From Streptomyces sp. NBC_00285 (GTDB taxonomy: Bacteria; Actinomycetota; Actinomycetes; Streptomycetales; Streptomycetaceae), in contig NZ_CP108055.1 of the NCBI RefSeq assembly GCF_036174265.1, forward strand, positions 5,456,001 to 5,520,000: a DNA stretch of 64,000 nt. Direction: 5' to 3'. Shown in pieces: positions 44,491-52,966 of this stretch. The translations under genes and the position numbers were made by a program. The first letter of the stretch is position 1, and each line of letters begins with the position of its first letter. The notes beneath the pieces are model-generated. The model saw nothing but the letters and a program-made list of their open reading frames with translations, did not search any database and was not told where the DNA came from.

Positions 44491-45633
44491 TCAGCCCAGG
44501 GGATGCGCTGCCAGCAGGTCCCCCAACGCCTCCTCGTGTGCCGCCGCCGGGCCGAGCGACAGTTCCAGGTGCTTGGCCCAGGCGTGGTAGCGGTGCAGGG
44601 GGTAGCTGACGTCCGCGCCGAAGCCGCCGTGCAGATGCTGGGCCGTCTGCACCACCCGCCGTACCCCCTCCGAGGCCCAGATCTTCGCCACGGCGACGTC
44701 CCCCGCGACCGGCAGCGCGCCCCGCGACCCCGAGGAGATCCGCCACGCGGCCTGCCACAGCGTGACCTCCATCGCGCGCAGATCGATGTAACGGTCGGCG
44801 GCCTGCACGGCGACGGCCTGGAAGGTGGCCACCGGGAACCCGAACTGCTCCCGCTTGCTGGTGTATTCGCTGCTCATCCGCAGCACCCGCTCGCCCAGAC
44901 CGAGCGCCAGCGCGCACGTCCCCGTGGTCAGCAGATCGCGCAGCCACTCCCACGCGCCCTCGACGTCGATCACGTCCCGTGCGGCGATCCGCGCCGACTC
45001 AAGCCGCAGCTCGCCCAGCCTCTCCCCGCTGGTGGAGAACTGCTCACCGAGCGCGACCCCGTCATGGACCCGGGGTACCAGCGCGAGAACGGTCCGGCCC
45101 ACTGCCGTGTGTGCGGGTACGACGACGAAGTCCGCGTCGTACGCCCACGGCACCGCCGTCTGCACGCCGTCCAGGGTCCAGTCGCCGCCCTCCCCCTCGT
45201 CCTGCCGCGCGGTGACGGCGAGTTCGGCGGGGTCGTGGCCGGTACGGCCGCTCGCGGCGACGGTCAGGACGACCTCCCCGCGTCCGCCCCGCTCCAGCAA
45301 CGCGGCCCTCAACTCCGGCCCGCCGTAAGCCTGTACGGCCGCCATGGCCGCGCTGCTCTCCAGCAACGGCACCCGTGCCAGCACCTTCGCCGACTCGCGC
45401 AGCACCAGGCACAGCGCTACGGCGTCCAGGCCCGCCCCGCCGTGTTCCTCGGCCACGAGCAGGCTCAGCAGGCCCGCGTCGGCGAGCTTGGCCCACAGTG
45501 CGCGGTCGTGCGTGTCGGCCACGGCACCCGTGGTCAGCGCCGGGCTCGGCACCGCGTCCGGCGCGACATCGGCGAACACCCCCCGCGCCGCCTCGGCCGC
45601 CGCCTGCTGCTCCTCGCTGAAGGTGAAGTCCAC
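44491..45633 (-). CDS. acyl-CoA dehydrogenase family protein
   Basis: A 380-residue flavoenzyme that introduces a double bond into an acyl-CoA. Features: the N-terminal helical domain MDFTFSEEQQAAAEAARGVF, the GLLSLLVAEEHGGAGL loop, a beta domain, and the C-terminal FAD-binding AQHLHGGFGADVSYPLHRYH. The C-terminal domain lacks an obvious catalytic Glu in the usual QxxGGxGY context, which is common in alpha-type subunits of heteromeric (steroid-type) enzymes; inference. The KstR-like palindrome 60 nt upstream supports a sterol or cholesterol-type role. A typical partner subunit is not present nearby. Confidence 0.85.
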   Translation of the reverse strand: MDFTFSEEQQAAAEAARGVFADVAPDAVPSPALTTGAVADTHDRALWAKLADAGLLSLLVAEEHGGAGLDAVALCLVLRESAKVLARVPLLESSAAMAAVQAYGGPELRAALLERGGRGEVVLTVAASGRTGHDPAELAVTARQDEGEGGDWTLDGVQTAVPWAYDADFVVVPAHTAVGRTVLALVPRVHDGVALGEQFSTSGERLGELRLESARIAARDVIDVEGAWEWLRDLLTTGTCALALGLGERVLRMSSEYTSKREQFGFPVATFQAVAVQAADRYIDLRAMEVTLWQAAWRISSGSRGALPVAGDVAVAKIWASEGVRRVVQTAQHLHGGFGADVSYPLHRYHAWAKHLELSLGPAAAHEEALGDLLAAHPLG

Positions 45634-45658
45634 GGTCCATGTCCTTCCGACGGGTCGG

Positions 45659-45679
45659 CAGATCGGGTCAGCCGATCTG
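45659..45679 (-). promoter_or_regulatory. inverted repeat CAGATCGG-N5-CCGATCTG
   Basis: A perfect 8-bp inverted repeat in the promoter region of the acyl-CoA dehydrogenase gene, next to the two palindromes described separately. Confidence 0.4.
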
Positions 45680-45690
45680 ACGGTCCGTCA
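45678..45690 (-). promoter_or_regulatory. palindrome TGACGG-T-CCGTCA
   Basis: A perfect 6-bp-arm palindrome with the shape of a TetR-family operator, 45 nt before the acyl-CoA dehydrogenase start. Confidence 0.45.
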
Positions 45691-45693
45691 AGA

Positions 45694-45707
45694 TAGAACA
45701 GGTTCTA
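45694..45707 (-). promoter_or_regulatory. KstR-like operator TAGAACAGGTTCTA
   Basis: A 14-bp palindrome that fits the mycobacterial KstR consensus TNNAACNNGTTNNA at every fixed position, lying 61 nt before the acyl-CoA dehydrogenase start. KstR represses sterol catabolism genes. No kstR gene is in the window. Confidence 0.5.
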
Positions 45708-45732
45708 GAAGAAGGGAACGGGCTCCCCCGAC

Positions 45733-46791
45733 CTACCTGTCGAAGTCCAGCTCCACCTTCTCCGTCACCGGATGCGACTGGCACGCCAGCACATACCCGG
45801 CATCCGTCTCCTCCGGTTCCAGCGCGAAGTTGCGGTTCATGCGCACCTCTCCCGAGACGAGGAACGCCCGGCAGGTCCCGCACACCCCGCCCTTGCAGGC
45901 GTAGGGCGCGTCGGGCCGATTGCGCAGCACCGTCTCCAGAAGCGACTCGCCGTCCTGGACGGGCCAGCTGCCGCCGCGTCCGTCGAGCCGGGCGGTCACC
46001 GTGCTGTGCGCGGGCGCGGGCACGGTCTGCGCCAGGGGCGTCCCCTCGTCCACGTGGAAGATCTCCTCGTGGACGCGGGTGCGGGGAACCCCCAGCTCCC
46101 GCAAGGACCGTTCCGCGCCCTGCACCAGCCCGAACGGTCCGCACAGGAACCATCCCGCCACCTGCTCCACCGGCAGCAGCGCCGGCAGCAGTTCGGTCAG
46201 CCGCTCCCGGTCGAGCCGGCCGGACGGCAGTCCGGCCTGCTGCTCCTCGCGCGAGAGCATCGTGACGAGCTGGAACCGCTCGGGGTAGCGGTCCTTCAGG
46301 TCCGCCACCTCCTCCAGGAACATCGTGGACGCGGAGGTGCGGTCGCTGCGGATCAGACAGAACCGTGCCTCGGGCTCGCGCGCCAGCAGCGTCGCCACGA
46401 TCGACAGCACCGGGGTGATGCCGCTACCGCCCACGATCGCCGCATACAGCCCGGGCGCCGGGTCCAGGGTGAAGCGGCCCGCCGGTGTCATCACCTCCAG
46501 CTGGTCGCCGACGTTGATCTCCTTGAGCGCGTACGTCGAGAAGGCCCCGCCCTCCACCAGCCGCACCCCGACCCGCAGTTCACCCGTCCCCTCGCCGTCT
46601 GGTGCAGGGGAGCAGATCGAGTAGGTCCGGCGTATCTCCTTGCCGTCTGCCGTGCGGCGCAGGGCGAGATGCTGGCCCGGGGCGTGCCGGTACTCCTCGC
46701 GCAGCCCGGGCGGCACGGTGAAGGTCAGGGCCACGGAGTCCTCGGTGAGCCGGTCGACCGCGGCCACCGGGAGCGGGTGGAAGCGGGCCAT
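45733..46791 (-). CDS. paaE: phenylacetyl-CoA epoxidase reductase PaaE
   Basis: A 352-residue electron-transfer subunit that passes electrons from NADPH to the diiron oxygenase PaaA. Residues 1-105 FAD-binding (RRTYSICSPAP), 110-235 NAD(P)-binding (GGSGITPVLSI), C-terminal plant-type 2Fe-2S ferredoxin with YACKGGVCGTCRA and the final Cys in VLACQSHP. ATG 46791 is chosen because AGGAG lies 5 nt upstream; GTG 46794 would be too close to it. It overlaps the paaD stop by 1 nt. Last gene of paaABCDE. Confidence 0.95.
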   Translation of the reverse strand: MARFHPLPVAAVDRLTEDSVALTFTVPPGLREEYRHAPGQHLALRRTADGKEIRRTYSICSPAPDGEGTGELRVGVRLVEGGAFSTYALKEINVGDQLEVMTPAGRFTLDPAPGLYAAIVGGSGITPVLSIVATLLAREPEARFCLIRSDRTSASTMFLEEVADLKDRYPERFQLVTMLSREEQQAGLPSGRLDRERLTELLPALLPVEQVAGWFLCGPFGLVQGAERSLRELGVPRTRVHEEIFHVDEGTPLAQTVPAPAHSTVTARLDGRGGSWPVQDGESLLETVLRNRPDAPYACKGGVCGTCRAFLVSGEVRMNRNFALEPEETDAGYVLACQSHPVTEKVELDFDR

Positions 46792-47315
46792 CACAACTCC
46801 TTGAAGTGGTCGAACGGTTCACGGCAGTCCAGGCACCGGCGCAGCGCCTTGCACGCGGTGGAGGAGAAACGGCTGAGCAGCTCCGTCTCGGCGGAACCGC
46901 AGAGCGGGCAGCGGACGGCTTCGGCCTCCGCGTCGCGTGTCCGCGTCGGCCCCAGTCCCACCGTGACCGGCCCGGCCGCCGCCACGCGGGGTGGCGCTAT
47001 GCCGAACTCCCGCAGCTTGCGGCGGCCTTCGGCCGTGATGTCGTCGGTCGACCAGGCCGGTGCGAGGACCGTGCGTACGGTGACCTCTCGCACGCCGTGT
47101 TCGCGCAGCACCCGCTCTATGTCCAAGGACATCGCCTCGACGGCCGGGCAGCCGGTGTAGGTCGGGGTCAGCTCGACCTCGATCGAGTCCGCACTGCGCA
47201 CATGCACCGCGCGCAGCACACCCAGCTCGCGCAGGGTGATGACGGGCAGCTCGGGGTCGGGCACCGAACCGGCGAGCGCGAACAGTTCGGTCTCCAGGTG
47301 GGTGAGGGTCACCAT
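46791..47315 (-). CDS. paaD: phenylacetate degradation protein PaaD
   Basis: A 174-residue protein of the MIP18/SufT family needed for maturation of the phenylacetyl-CoA epoxidase iron-sulfur or metal cluster. N-terminal domain: SVPDPELPVITLRELGVLR and TPTYTGCPAVEAMS; C-terminal zinc-ribbon-like end with CPLCGSAETELLSRF and CLDCREPFDH, typical of PaaD. ATG at 47315 overlaps the paaC stop by 7 nt. Confidence 0.94.
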   Translation of the reverse strand: MVTLTHLETELFALAGSVPDPELPVITLRELGVLRAVHVRSADSIEVELTPTYTGCPAVEAMSLDIERVLREHGVREVTVRTVLAPAWSTDDITAEGRRKLREFGIAPPRVAAAGPVTVGLGPTRTRDAEAEAVRCPLCGSAETELLSRFSSTACKALRRCLDCREPFDHFKEL

Positions 47316-48058
47316 GACGCCCCCGGGTGGCTGCGGTGCAGATGCTGCATCTCGGCGAGCATCCGGCCGAAGGACTCGGTGTGCAGACCCTGCCGCCCCG
47401 CCCCGGCCGTCCACGCGCCGGTCCGCGGACCCTCGGGCACGGTCAGGGTGGCCTGGCGCAGCACATCCCCCACGGACGCGAGCCAGGCCACCTCCATGCG
47501 CTCCACGTCGACGTCCAGGCCCTCCACCGGCTGGAACATCTCGCCGGTGAACCGCCACAACGCCTCGCACGCCCGCCGCATCCGCTCGTGACTCTCCTCG
47601 GTGCCGTCGCCGAGCCGCAGGGTCCACTGCTCGGCGTGGTCGCGGTGGTAGGCGACCTCCTTGACGGCCTTCGCGGCGAGCGGGGCGAAGGGGCCGCCGC
47701 GCGCGGCCAGTTCGGCGTGGAGCAGGTGCTGATAGGTGGAGAAGTAGAGCTGACGGACGATGGTGTGGGCGAAGTCGCCGCGCGGCTGCTCCACCAGCTG
47801 GAGGTTGCGGAAGGCACGCTCCTCGCGCAGATACGCCAACTCGTCCTCGTCGCCGACCATGGACAGCAGCACCCGGGCCTGACCGAGCAGGTCCAGGGCG
47901 ATGTTGGCGAGAGCGACCTCCTCCTCCAGGACCGGCGCGTGACCCGCCCATTCGCCCAGGCGGTGCGAGAGCACCAGCGCGTCGTCGCCGAGGGCGAGGG
48001 CGGCAGCCCGGGCAATCGGAGAGGCCGAGGGAGCGGCCGTCGTCTCAGGTGTGCTCAC
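47309..48058 (-). CDS. paaC: phenylacetyl-CoA epoxidase structural subunit PaaC
   Basis: A 249-residue ferritin-like helical subunit that forms heterodimers with the catalytic PaaA. Recognised by LGEWAGHAPVLEEEVALANI, ALDLLGQARVLL, EDELAYLREERAFRN and YHRDHAEQWTLRLGDGTEES. GTG 48058 overlaps the paaB stop (GTGA). Confidence 0.95.
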   Translation of the reverse strand: MSTPETTAAPSASPIARAAALALGDDALVLSHRLGEWAGHAPVLEEEVALANIALDLLGQARVLLSMVGDEDELAYLREERAFRNLQLVEQPRGDFAHTIVRQLYFSTYQHLLHAELAARGGPFAPLAAKAVKEVAYHRDHAEQWTLRLGDGTEESHERMRRACEALWRFTGEMFQPVEGLDVDVERMEVAWLASVGDVLRQATLTVPEGPRTGAWTAGAGRQGLHTESFGRMLAEMQHLHRSHPGASW

Positions 48059-48342
48059 AGGTGCTTCACCCCCTCCGGGATCTCGTAGAACGTCGGGTGC
48101 CGGTACGGCTTGTCGGCGGACGGCTCGAAGAACGGGTCCTTCTCATCCGGTGAGGAGGCCGTGATCGCGGACGACGGGATCACCCAGATCGAGACGCCCT
48201 CGCCGCGCCGGGTGTACAGGTCGCGGGCGTTGCGCAGGGCGAACTCCGCGTCCGGGGCGTGCAGGCTGCCGGCGTGGGTGTGGGAGAGACCGCGCCGCGA
48301 GCGCACGAAGACCTCCCACAGGGGCCAGTCGATGTTCGTCAT
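48055..48342 (-). CDS. paaB: phenylacetyl-CoA epoxidase subunit PaaB
   Basis: A 95-residue subunit of the epoxidase complex: [60 protein letters not shown]. The length is typical. ATG 48342 overlaps the paaA stop (ATGA). Confidence 0.96.
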   Translation of the reverse strand: MTNIDWPLWEVFVRSRRGLSHTHAGSLHAPDAEFALRNARDLYTRRGEGVSIWVIPSSAITASSPDEKDPFFEPSADKPYRHPTFYEIPEGVKHL

Positions 48343-49349
48343 GCGCGTGCCGCTCCTGTCCCGCCGGTGTGCTTCGCCGCGTAGGCCACGGCCGCCTCCC
48401 GCACCCAGGCGCCCTCGTCATGCGCCTTCCTGCGCTGGCTTATGCGCTGTTCGTTGCACGGCCCGTTGCCCTTCAGGACCTCCTGGAACTCCGTCCAGTC
48501 GATCGGGCCGAAGTCGTGGTGCCCCTGCTCTTCGTTCCACCTGAGGTCCGGGTCGGGGAGCGTGAGGCCCAGGGACTCGGCCTGCGGGACGCAGATGTCC
48601 ACGAAGCGCCGGCGCAGCTCGTCGTTGGAATGGCGCTTGATCTTCCAGGCCATCGACTGCGCGGAGTGCGCGGACTCGTCGTCGGGCGGGCCGAACATCA
48701 TCAGGGACGGCCACCACCAGCGGTTCACCGCGTCCTGGGCCATGGCGTGCTGCTCGGGGGTGCCGTTGCTCAGGGCCAGCAGCAGTTCGTAGCCCTGGCG
48801 CTGGTGGAAGGACTCCTCCTTGCAGACCCGGACCATGGCGCGCGCGTACGGGCCGTAGGAGCAGCGGCACAGGGGGACCTGGTTGGTGATCGCGGCCCCG
48901 TCCACCAGCCAGCCGATCGCACCGACGTCCGCCCAGGTCAGGGTGGGGTAGTTGAAGATCGAGGAGTACTTCTGGCGGCCGGCGTGCAGTTTGTCGAGGA
49001 GTTCCTCGCGGCTGGTGCCGAGCGTTTCAGCCGCGCTGTAGAGGTAGAGACCGTGCCCTGCCTCGTCCTGCACCTTGGCCATCAGGATGGCCTTGCGGCG
49101 CAGCGAAGGCGCGCGCGTGATCCAGTTCGCCTCCGGCTGCATGCCGATGATCTCGGAGTGGGCGTGCTGGGCGATCTGGCGGACGAGGGTCGCGCGGTAG
49201 GCGTCGGGCATCCAGTCGCGCGGCTCGATGCGCTCGTCGGCGGCCACGGCGGCGTCGAAGTCCCTCTCGTACGTGCTCGTGTCGCCGACGGCGCCCTGAG
49301 CGCCGTACGCCTGTGTACTCGCCGTCTTGTGCACGGCTGCTGTCGCCAT
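48339..49349 (-). CDS. paaA: phenylacetyl-CoA 1,2-epoxidase catalytic subunit PaaA
   Basis: A 336-residue diiron oxygenase that epoxidises phenylacetyl-CoA, the key step of aerobic phenylacetate breakdown. Iron-ligand regions: [47 protein letters not shown] and [21 protein letters not shown] 49349 ([11 protein letters not shown]) is chosen for GAGGGGGCCTC just upstream. First gene of the paaABCDE operon; the operator at 49390 lies 41 nt upstream. Confidence 0.96.
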   Translation of the reverse strand: MATAAVHKTASTQAYGAQGAVGDTSTYERDFDAAVAADERIEPRDWMPDAYRATLVRQIAQHAHSEIIGMQPEANWITRAPSLRRKAILMAKVQDEAGHGLYLYSAAETLGTSREELLDKLHAGRQKYSSIFNYPTLTWADVGAIGWLVDGAAITNQVPLCRCSYGPYARAMVRVCKEESFHQRQGYELLLALSNGTPEQHAMAQDAVNRWWWPSLMMFGPPDDESAHSAQSMAWKIKRHSNDELRRRFVDICVPQAESLGLTLPDPDLRWNEEQGHHDFGPIDWTEFQEVLKGNGPCNEQRISQRRKAHDEGAWVREAAVAYAAKHTGGTGAARA

Positions 49350-49389
49350 GAGGCCCCCTCGACCTGGGCTCCGCCGGAATCTGCTCCCG

Positions 49390-49403
49390 ACCGATCGTTC
49401 GGT
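49390..49403 (-). promoter_or_regulatory. TetR-type operator upstream of paaA
   Basis: ACCGATCGTTCGGT (reverse complement ACCGAACGATCGGT) begins 41 nt upstream of the paaA start, in the 316-nt gap between paaA and the DUF5819 gene. The same 14-mer recurs at 54745. The gap also has two copies of CTGTGGAAAACC (49448-49459 and 49471-49482), weak DnaA-box-like sequences. Confidence 0.65.
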
Positions 49404-49665
49404 TCGTGCGATTCCATGGTGTGCCGGGCGCCGTAAGGTGTCAACCGCTGTGGAAAACCCGGGGTGCCGCCTGTGGAAAACCAAGGTGGGCGTGAGAACG
49501 GCCACGGCGGGGCCTGTCGACAAGGACTGTGCGGGACGGTCGGGCCTGAGTACCGTGCCGGTGCGAGCCACCGCGGTGACGCGGGCGCGGGCGCCGTTCA
49601 AGGGTGCCGCGGCGCCCTGCGGCCGAGGCGGCCGGAAGACGGACCGGAATCGGGAACGGGGCGGA

Positions 49666-50808
49666 ATGGACGCGTACGACGGAGGCTCGAACGCCCGGCG
49701 AGGACCGGGCGCCCCGAGCGGGCCGGGCGATGCCCCCGAGCAGGACGACCGGGTCGAGCCGACGGATTCGACCGCACCCGCACAGACCGAGCCGACAGAT
49801 TCGACGGCGTCGGTTGAGCAGACCGAGCTGCCCCGGCCGACCTCGCCGACCTCGCCGACCTCGCCGACCTCGCAGGTCGCGCCCACCTCGTCCGCCGGTC
49901 CGGCAGCCCCGCAGCCGACCGCCCCTGAGCTGGACCGCGTTTCCGCGGGCGGGTGGCCGGTCACCTCGGATCGGCCTGTCGAGTCCACAGACACCCGCCC
50001 CGCGGAGACCCGCCCCACAGACACCCGCACCGCGATACGTCGACCCGTGCCCGATACCCACGACGAACCCGCCGGCACTCCCCCCGGCTTCCACGGAGGG
50101 TTCTCCGGGCACGCAGGCGGCCGCACCGCGTTCCCCGATCCGCGCACCGACCCCGACCCCCGTACCGGTGTCGCCGCACTCTCCCTCCGCTACCAGATCG
50201 GTGTCGCCCTGGCGCTGGCTGTCGTCGCCATCACCGTCTGTGTGCACATCGGAATGGTGTTTCTGCATGTCGCGCCGTCGAACACGGTGACCAAGCAGCA
50301 CGGCAGAGCGGTCGACGACTGGATCTACCCGGAGTTCGAGCAGAACTGGAAGCTGTTCGCCCCGAACCCGCTTCAGCAGGACATCGCGGTGCAGGTACGG
50401 GCCCGGGTCCGTAGCGCCGACGGCGGCAGTCGTACGACGGGGTGGTACGACCTGTCCGCCCAGGACGGCCGGGCCATAGACGGCAATCTGCTGCCGAGTC
50501 ACACCCAGCAGAACGAGTTGCGCCGCTCCTGGGACTTCTTCGTCGCCACGCACGACTCCGGCAACCGTCCGATCGGTCTGCGCGGCACCCTGTCCGAGAC
50601 GTATCTGCGGCGCATCGTGGTGCTGCGGCTGGAGCGCGAGGACGTGACCGCGCGGGGCGGTGTCCTCACGAGCGTCCAGGTTCGCTCCAGGACCACCAAC
50701 GTCCCCCCGCCGAAGTGGAGCGAGGAGAAGGTGTCGGTGCAACCGGTCTACCGAGGGCAGTCCTGGTGGGCCGTGACGGCGGACGACACCGAGGGGAGCA
50801 CCCGGTGA
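49666..50808 (+). CDS. DUF5819 family membrane protein
   Basis: A 380-residue protein. Residues 1-165 are disordered and rich in Thr, Pro and Asp with a short [12 protein letters not shown] repeat. A membrane helix ([20 protein letters not shown], about 172-191) is followed by the DUF5819 domain: [39 protein letters not shown] and a C-terminal beta region. ATG 49666 is the likely start (GGAACGGGGCGGA upstream). The GTG of the HTTM gene overlaps its stop, so the two proteins probably work together. The tryptophan-rich NWKLFAPNP loop is the family mark. Function unknown. Confidence 0.8.
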   Translation: MDAYDGGSNARRGPGAPSGPGDAPEQDDRVEPTDSTAPAQTEPTDSTASVEQTELPRPTSPTSPTSPTSQVAPTSSAGPAAPQPTAPELDRVSAGGWPVTSDRPVESTDTRPAETRPTDTRTAIRRPVPDTHDEPAGTPPGFHGGFSGHAGGRTAFPDPRTDPDPRTGVAALSLRYQIGVALALAVVAITVCVHIGMVFLHVAPSNTVTKQHGRAVDDWIYPEFEQNWKLFAPNPLQQDIAVQVRARVRSADGGSRTTGWYDLSAQDGRAIDGNLLPSHTQQNELRRSWDFFVATHDSGNRPIGLRGTLSETYLRRIVVLRLEREDVTARGGVLTSVQVRSRTTNVPPPKWSEEKVSVQPVYRGQSWWAVTADDTEGSTR

Positions 50809-52223
50809 ACCGATTCGCCCTGGCGGTGTCGAACGGCATCGCCCGCGTCACCGAGGCAGCCCTGGGCCCCTGGCAGAGCGCGATGATCCGCATAGGCTTC
50901 AGCGCGACCTGGCTGCTGTTCCTGTTGCGTGAGTTCCCGCACCGACAGGAGCTGTACGGTCCGGACGGCCCGTGGAATTGGAATCTCGCCGAGCAGCTGA
51001 TCGCGACCAATGGCGCGTTCACGGCGCTGATGTGGTCGGACGGCCGGCTCTGGTTCGAGACCGTCTATGTGCTCGCGGTCCTGTCGAGCCTCCTGCTGCT
51101 GCTCGGATGGCGCAGCCGCACGATGTCCGTGCTGTTCATGGTCGGCGTGCTCTCGCTGCAGAACCGCAGCATCTTCATGGGCGACGGCGGCGACAACGTC
51201 CTGCACCTGATGTGCATCTACCTCGTCTTCACGCGCTGCGGCCAGGTCTGGTCGCTGGACGCGCGGCGGGCCCGGCGAACCCGTGAGGCACGCGCGCGTG
51301 GGGAGCACGTCGTGGACCGGGTCGGCCCGGCCCTGTGGACCATCCTCGGGTTGGTCCTGGTGGCGGCGGCATTCCTCGGCAAGCTGAGCGGCGACTGGGT
51401 GGTTCCGGCGCTGCTGTGGGCCCTGTGGTTGACGCAGGTCCTGTGGTGGGTGGTCCTGCGCTTCGTCAGGTCGGACCAGCCACGGATCATGCTCGACGTG
51501 GTGGCCAACATCATCCACAACGGCGCCCTGCTCGTGATCATGGCCGAGGCCTGTCTGATCTACGCGACGGCGGGCTGGTACAAGATCCAGGGGTCGCGCT
51601 GGCAGGACGGCACCGCCGTCTACTACCCCCTCCAGCTGGAGTCCTTCTCGCCGTGGCCCGCTCTCGCCCACCTGCTGTCGTCCCACGGCGTCATGGTGAT
51701 GCTGGTGACGTACGGGACGGTCGCCGTGCAGGTCGCCTTCCCGTTCACTCTGTTCAACCGGCGGGTCAAGAACGTCCTGCTGGCGGCGATGATCACTGAG
51801 CACGCGGTGATCGCGATCGTCCTCGGCCTGCCGTTCTTCTCGCTGGCGATGATCGCCGCCGACTCGGTCTTCCTGCCGACGTCGTTCCTGCGCCGGCTCG
51901 GCGACGGGGCCGCACGCACGCGTGGCCGGCTGTGGGCGCGGTTCGCGGGCGGAGCCGGCCCGGATCCGGGTCTGCCGGGCCGGCGCGGTCCGACGGAGCA
52001 GGGCGCTGGGAAGGAGCCAAGGGCTACGCAGCACTCCCGGTCCGCCGCCGACCCAGGCGGCCACCCCAAAGACCCCGGCAACCCCGGCAACCTCGAAAAA
52101 CCCAAAGACCCCGGCAACCTCGGCAACCCCGAAACGCCCGGCAACCCCGGTCACCCCGAAAGCCCCAGTCACCCCGGCGACCCCGAAAACCCCGATCACA
52201 CGCACGTAGGCTTCCCCGCATGA
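50805..52223 (+). CDS. HTTM-domain membrane protein with repetitive tail
   Basis: A 472-residue protein of the HTTM domain family (membrane region shared with vitamin K-dependent gamma-glutamyl carboxylase). Several membrane helices over residues 25-350: RIGFSATWLLFLLREFPHRQ, WFETVYVLAVLSSLLLLLGW, WYKIQGSRWQDGTAVYYPLQ and LASHGVMVMLVTYG-like segments. The last 60 residues form a Pro/Gly/Asn repeat (DPGNPGNLEKPKDPGNLGNP and so on). It lacks the known carboxylase catalytic domain, so carboxylation cannot be claimed. GTG 50805 overlaps the DUF5819 stop and its own stop overlaps the methyltransferase ATG. Confidence 0.82.
   Translation: MNRFALAVSNGIARVTEAALGPWQSAMIRIGFSATWLLFLLREFPHRQELYGPDGPWNWNLAEQLIATNGAFTALMWSDGRLWFETVYVLAVLSSLLLLLGWRSRTMSVLFMVGVLSLQNRSIFMGDGGDNVLHLMCIYLVFTRCGQVWSLDARRARRTREARARGEHVVDRVGPALWTILGLVLVAAAFLGKLSGDWVVPALLWALWLTQVLWWVVLRFVRSDQPRIMLDVVANIIHNGALLVIMAEACLIYATAGWYKIQGSRWQDGTAVYYPLQLESFSPWPALAHLLSSHGVMVMLVTYGTVAVQVAFPFTLFNRRVKNVLLAAMITEHAVIAIVLGLPFFSLAMIAADSVFLPTSFLRRLGDGAARTRGRLWARFAGGAGPDPGLPGRRGPTEQGAGKEPRATQHSRSAADPGGHPKDPGNPGNLEKPKDPGNLGNPETPGNPGHPESPSHPGDPENPDHTHVGFPA
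52065..52200. repeat. period-9 tandem repeat coding for the HTTM tail
   Basis: Degenerate CCCCGGCAA-type units with a 9-nt period, coding for the tripeptide pattern Asn/Asp/His-Pro-Gly/Glu. The length is divisible by three, so copy number change keeps the frame. Confidence 0.75.
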
Positions 52224-52966
52224 CCGGTACCGATCCCGTGAGCCTGTGGCACCGGCTCGCCGACTCCTCCGTGCTGCTGGACGGCTTCCACGCCCTCAAG
52301 CACGCGGTGCGTTTCGGGGCCGAGGTCCCGGTGGCGGTCACCGTCGACCGGGGTGCCGCGCTCGCCCTGGCCGAAGAAATGGCGCCGGACGTACGGCCCA
52401 CGCTGGACGCGCTACTGACGGAGGTCCCTGCGGAGGTGTACCGGGCCCTCGTGCCGCGCCCGCACCCCACCGAGGTGGCGGCACTGGCCGTACGACCGTC
52501 CCGAGCCGTCCACCTCGAGAAGTTGGCGCACGCGCCGCGTACCGCCCCCGTCGTGGTCCTGGACAACCCGCGCAACCTCGGCAACGCGGGGGCCGTGATC
52601 CGCCTGGCCGCGGGTTTCGGGGCGACGGGTGTGGTCACCACGGGCACGCTCGACCCCTGGCACCCGACGGTCGTGCGCGGCGGGGCGGGCCTGCACTTCG
52701 CGACCGCGGTGGAACGGCTCACCGTCGCCGAACTGCCGCCCGGCCCGGTGTTCGCGCTGGACCCCGAGGGCGACGACATCCGGGGAGTGAAGCTCCCGGA
52801 CGACGCCGTCCTCGCCTTCGGCTCCGAGCGCAGTGGACTGTCCGCCGACCTACGCGCGCATGCCGATCACCTGGTCGCGCTCCCCATGCGCCCCCAGGTC
52901 TCCAGCTACAACCTGGCGACGAGCGTGGCGATGACGCTCTACCACTGGAGTCTCGCCGGTTCCTAG
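52220..52966 (+). CDS. TrmH/SpoU-type RNA 2'-O-methyltransferase
   Basis: A 248-residue SPOUT methyltransferase. The C-terminal knot has VVVLDNPRNLGNAGAVIRLAAGFGATG (motif 1), VFALDPEGDD, LAFGSERSGLSADLRAHAD (motif 2) and LPMRPQVSSYNLATSVAMTLYH (motif 3). The N-terminal part (residues 1-105) is a variable RNA-binding region. The target, tRNA or rRNA, cannot be inferred. ATG 52220 overlaps the previous stop (ATGA). Confidence 0.92.
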   Translation: MTGTDPVSLWHRLADSSVLLDGFHALKHAVRFGAEVPVAVTVDRGAALALAEEMAPDVRPTLDALLTEVPAEVYRALVPRPHPTEVAALAVRPSRAVHLEKLAHAPRTAPVVVLDNPRNLGNAGAVIRLAAGFGATGVVTTGTLDPWHPTVVRGGAGLHFATAVERLTVAELPPGPVFALDPEGDDIRGVKLPDDAVLAFGSERSGLSADLRAHADHLVALPMRPQVSSYNLATSVAMTLYHWSLAGS

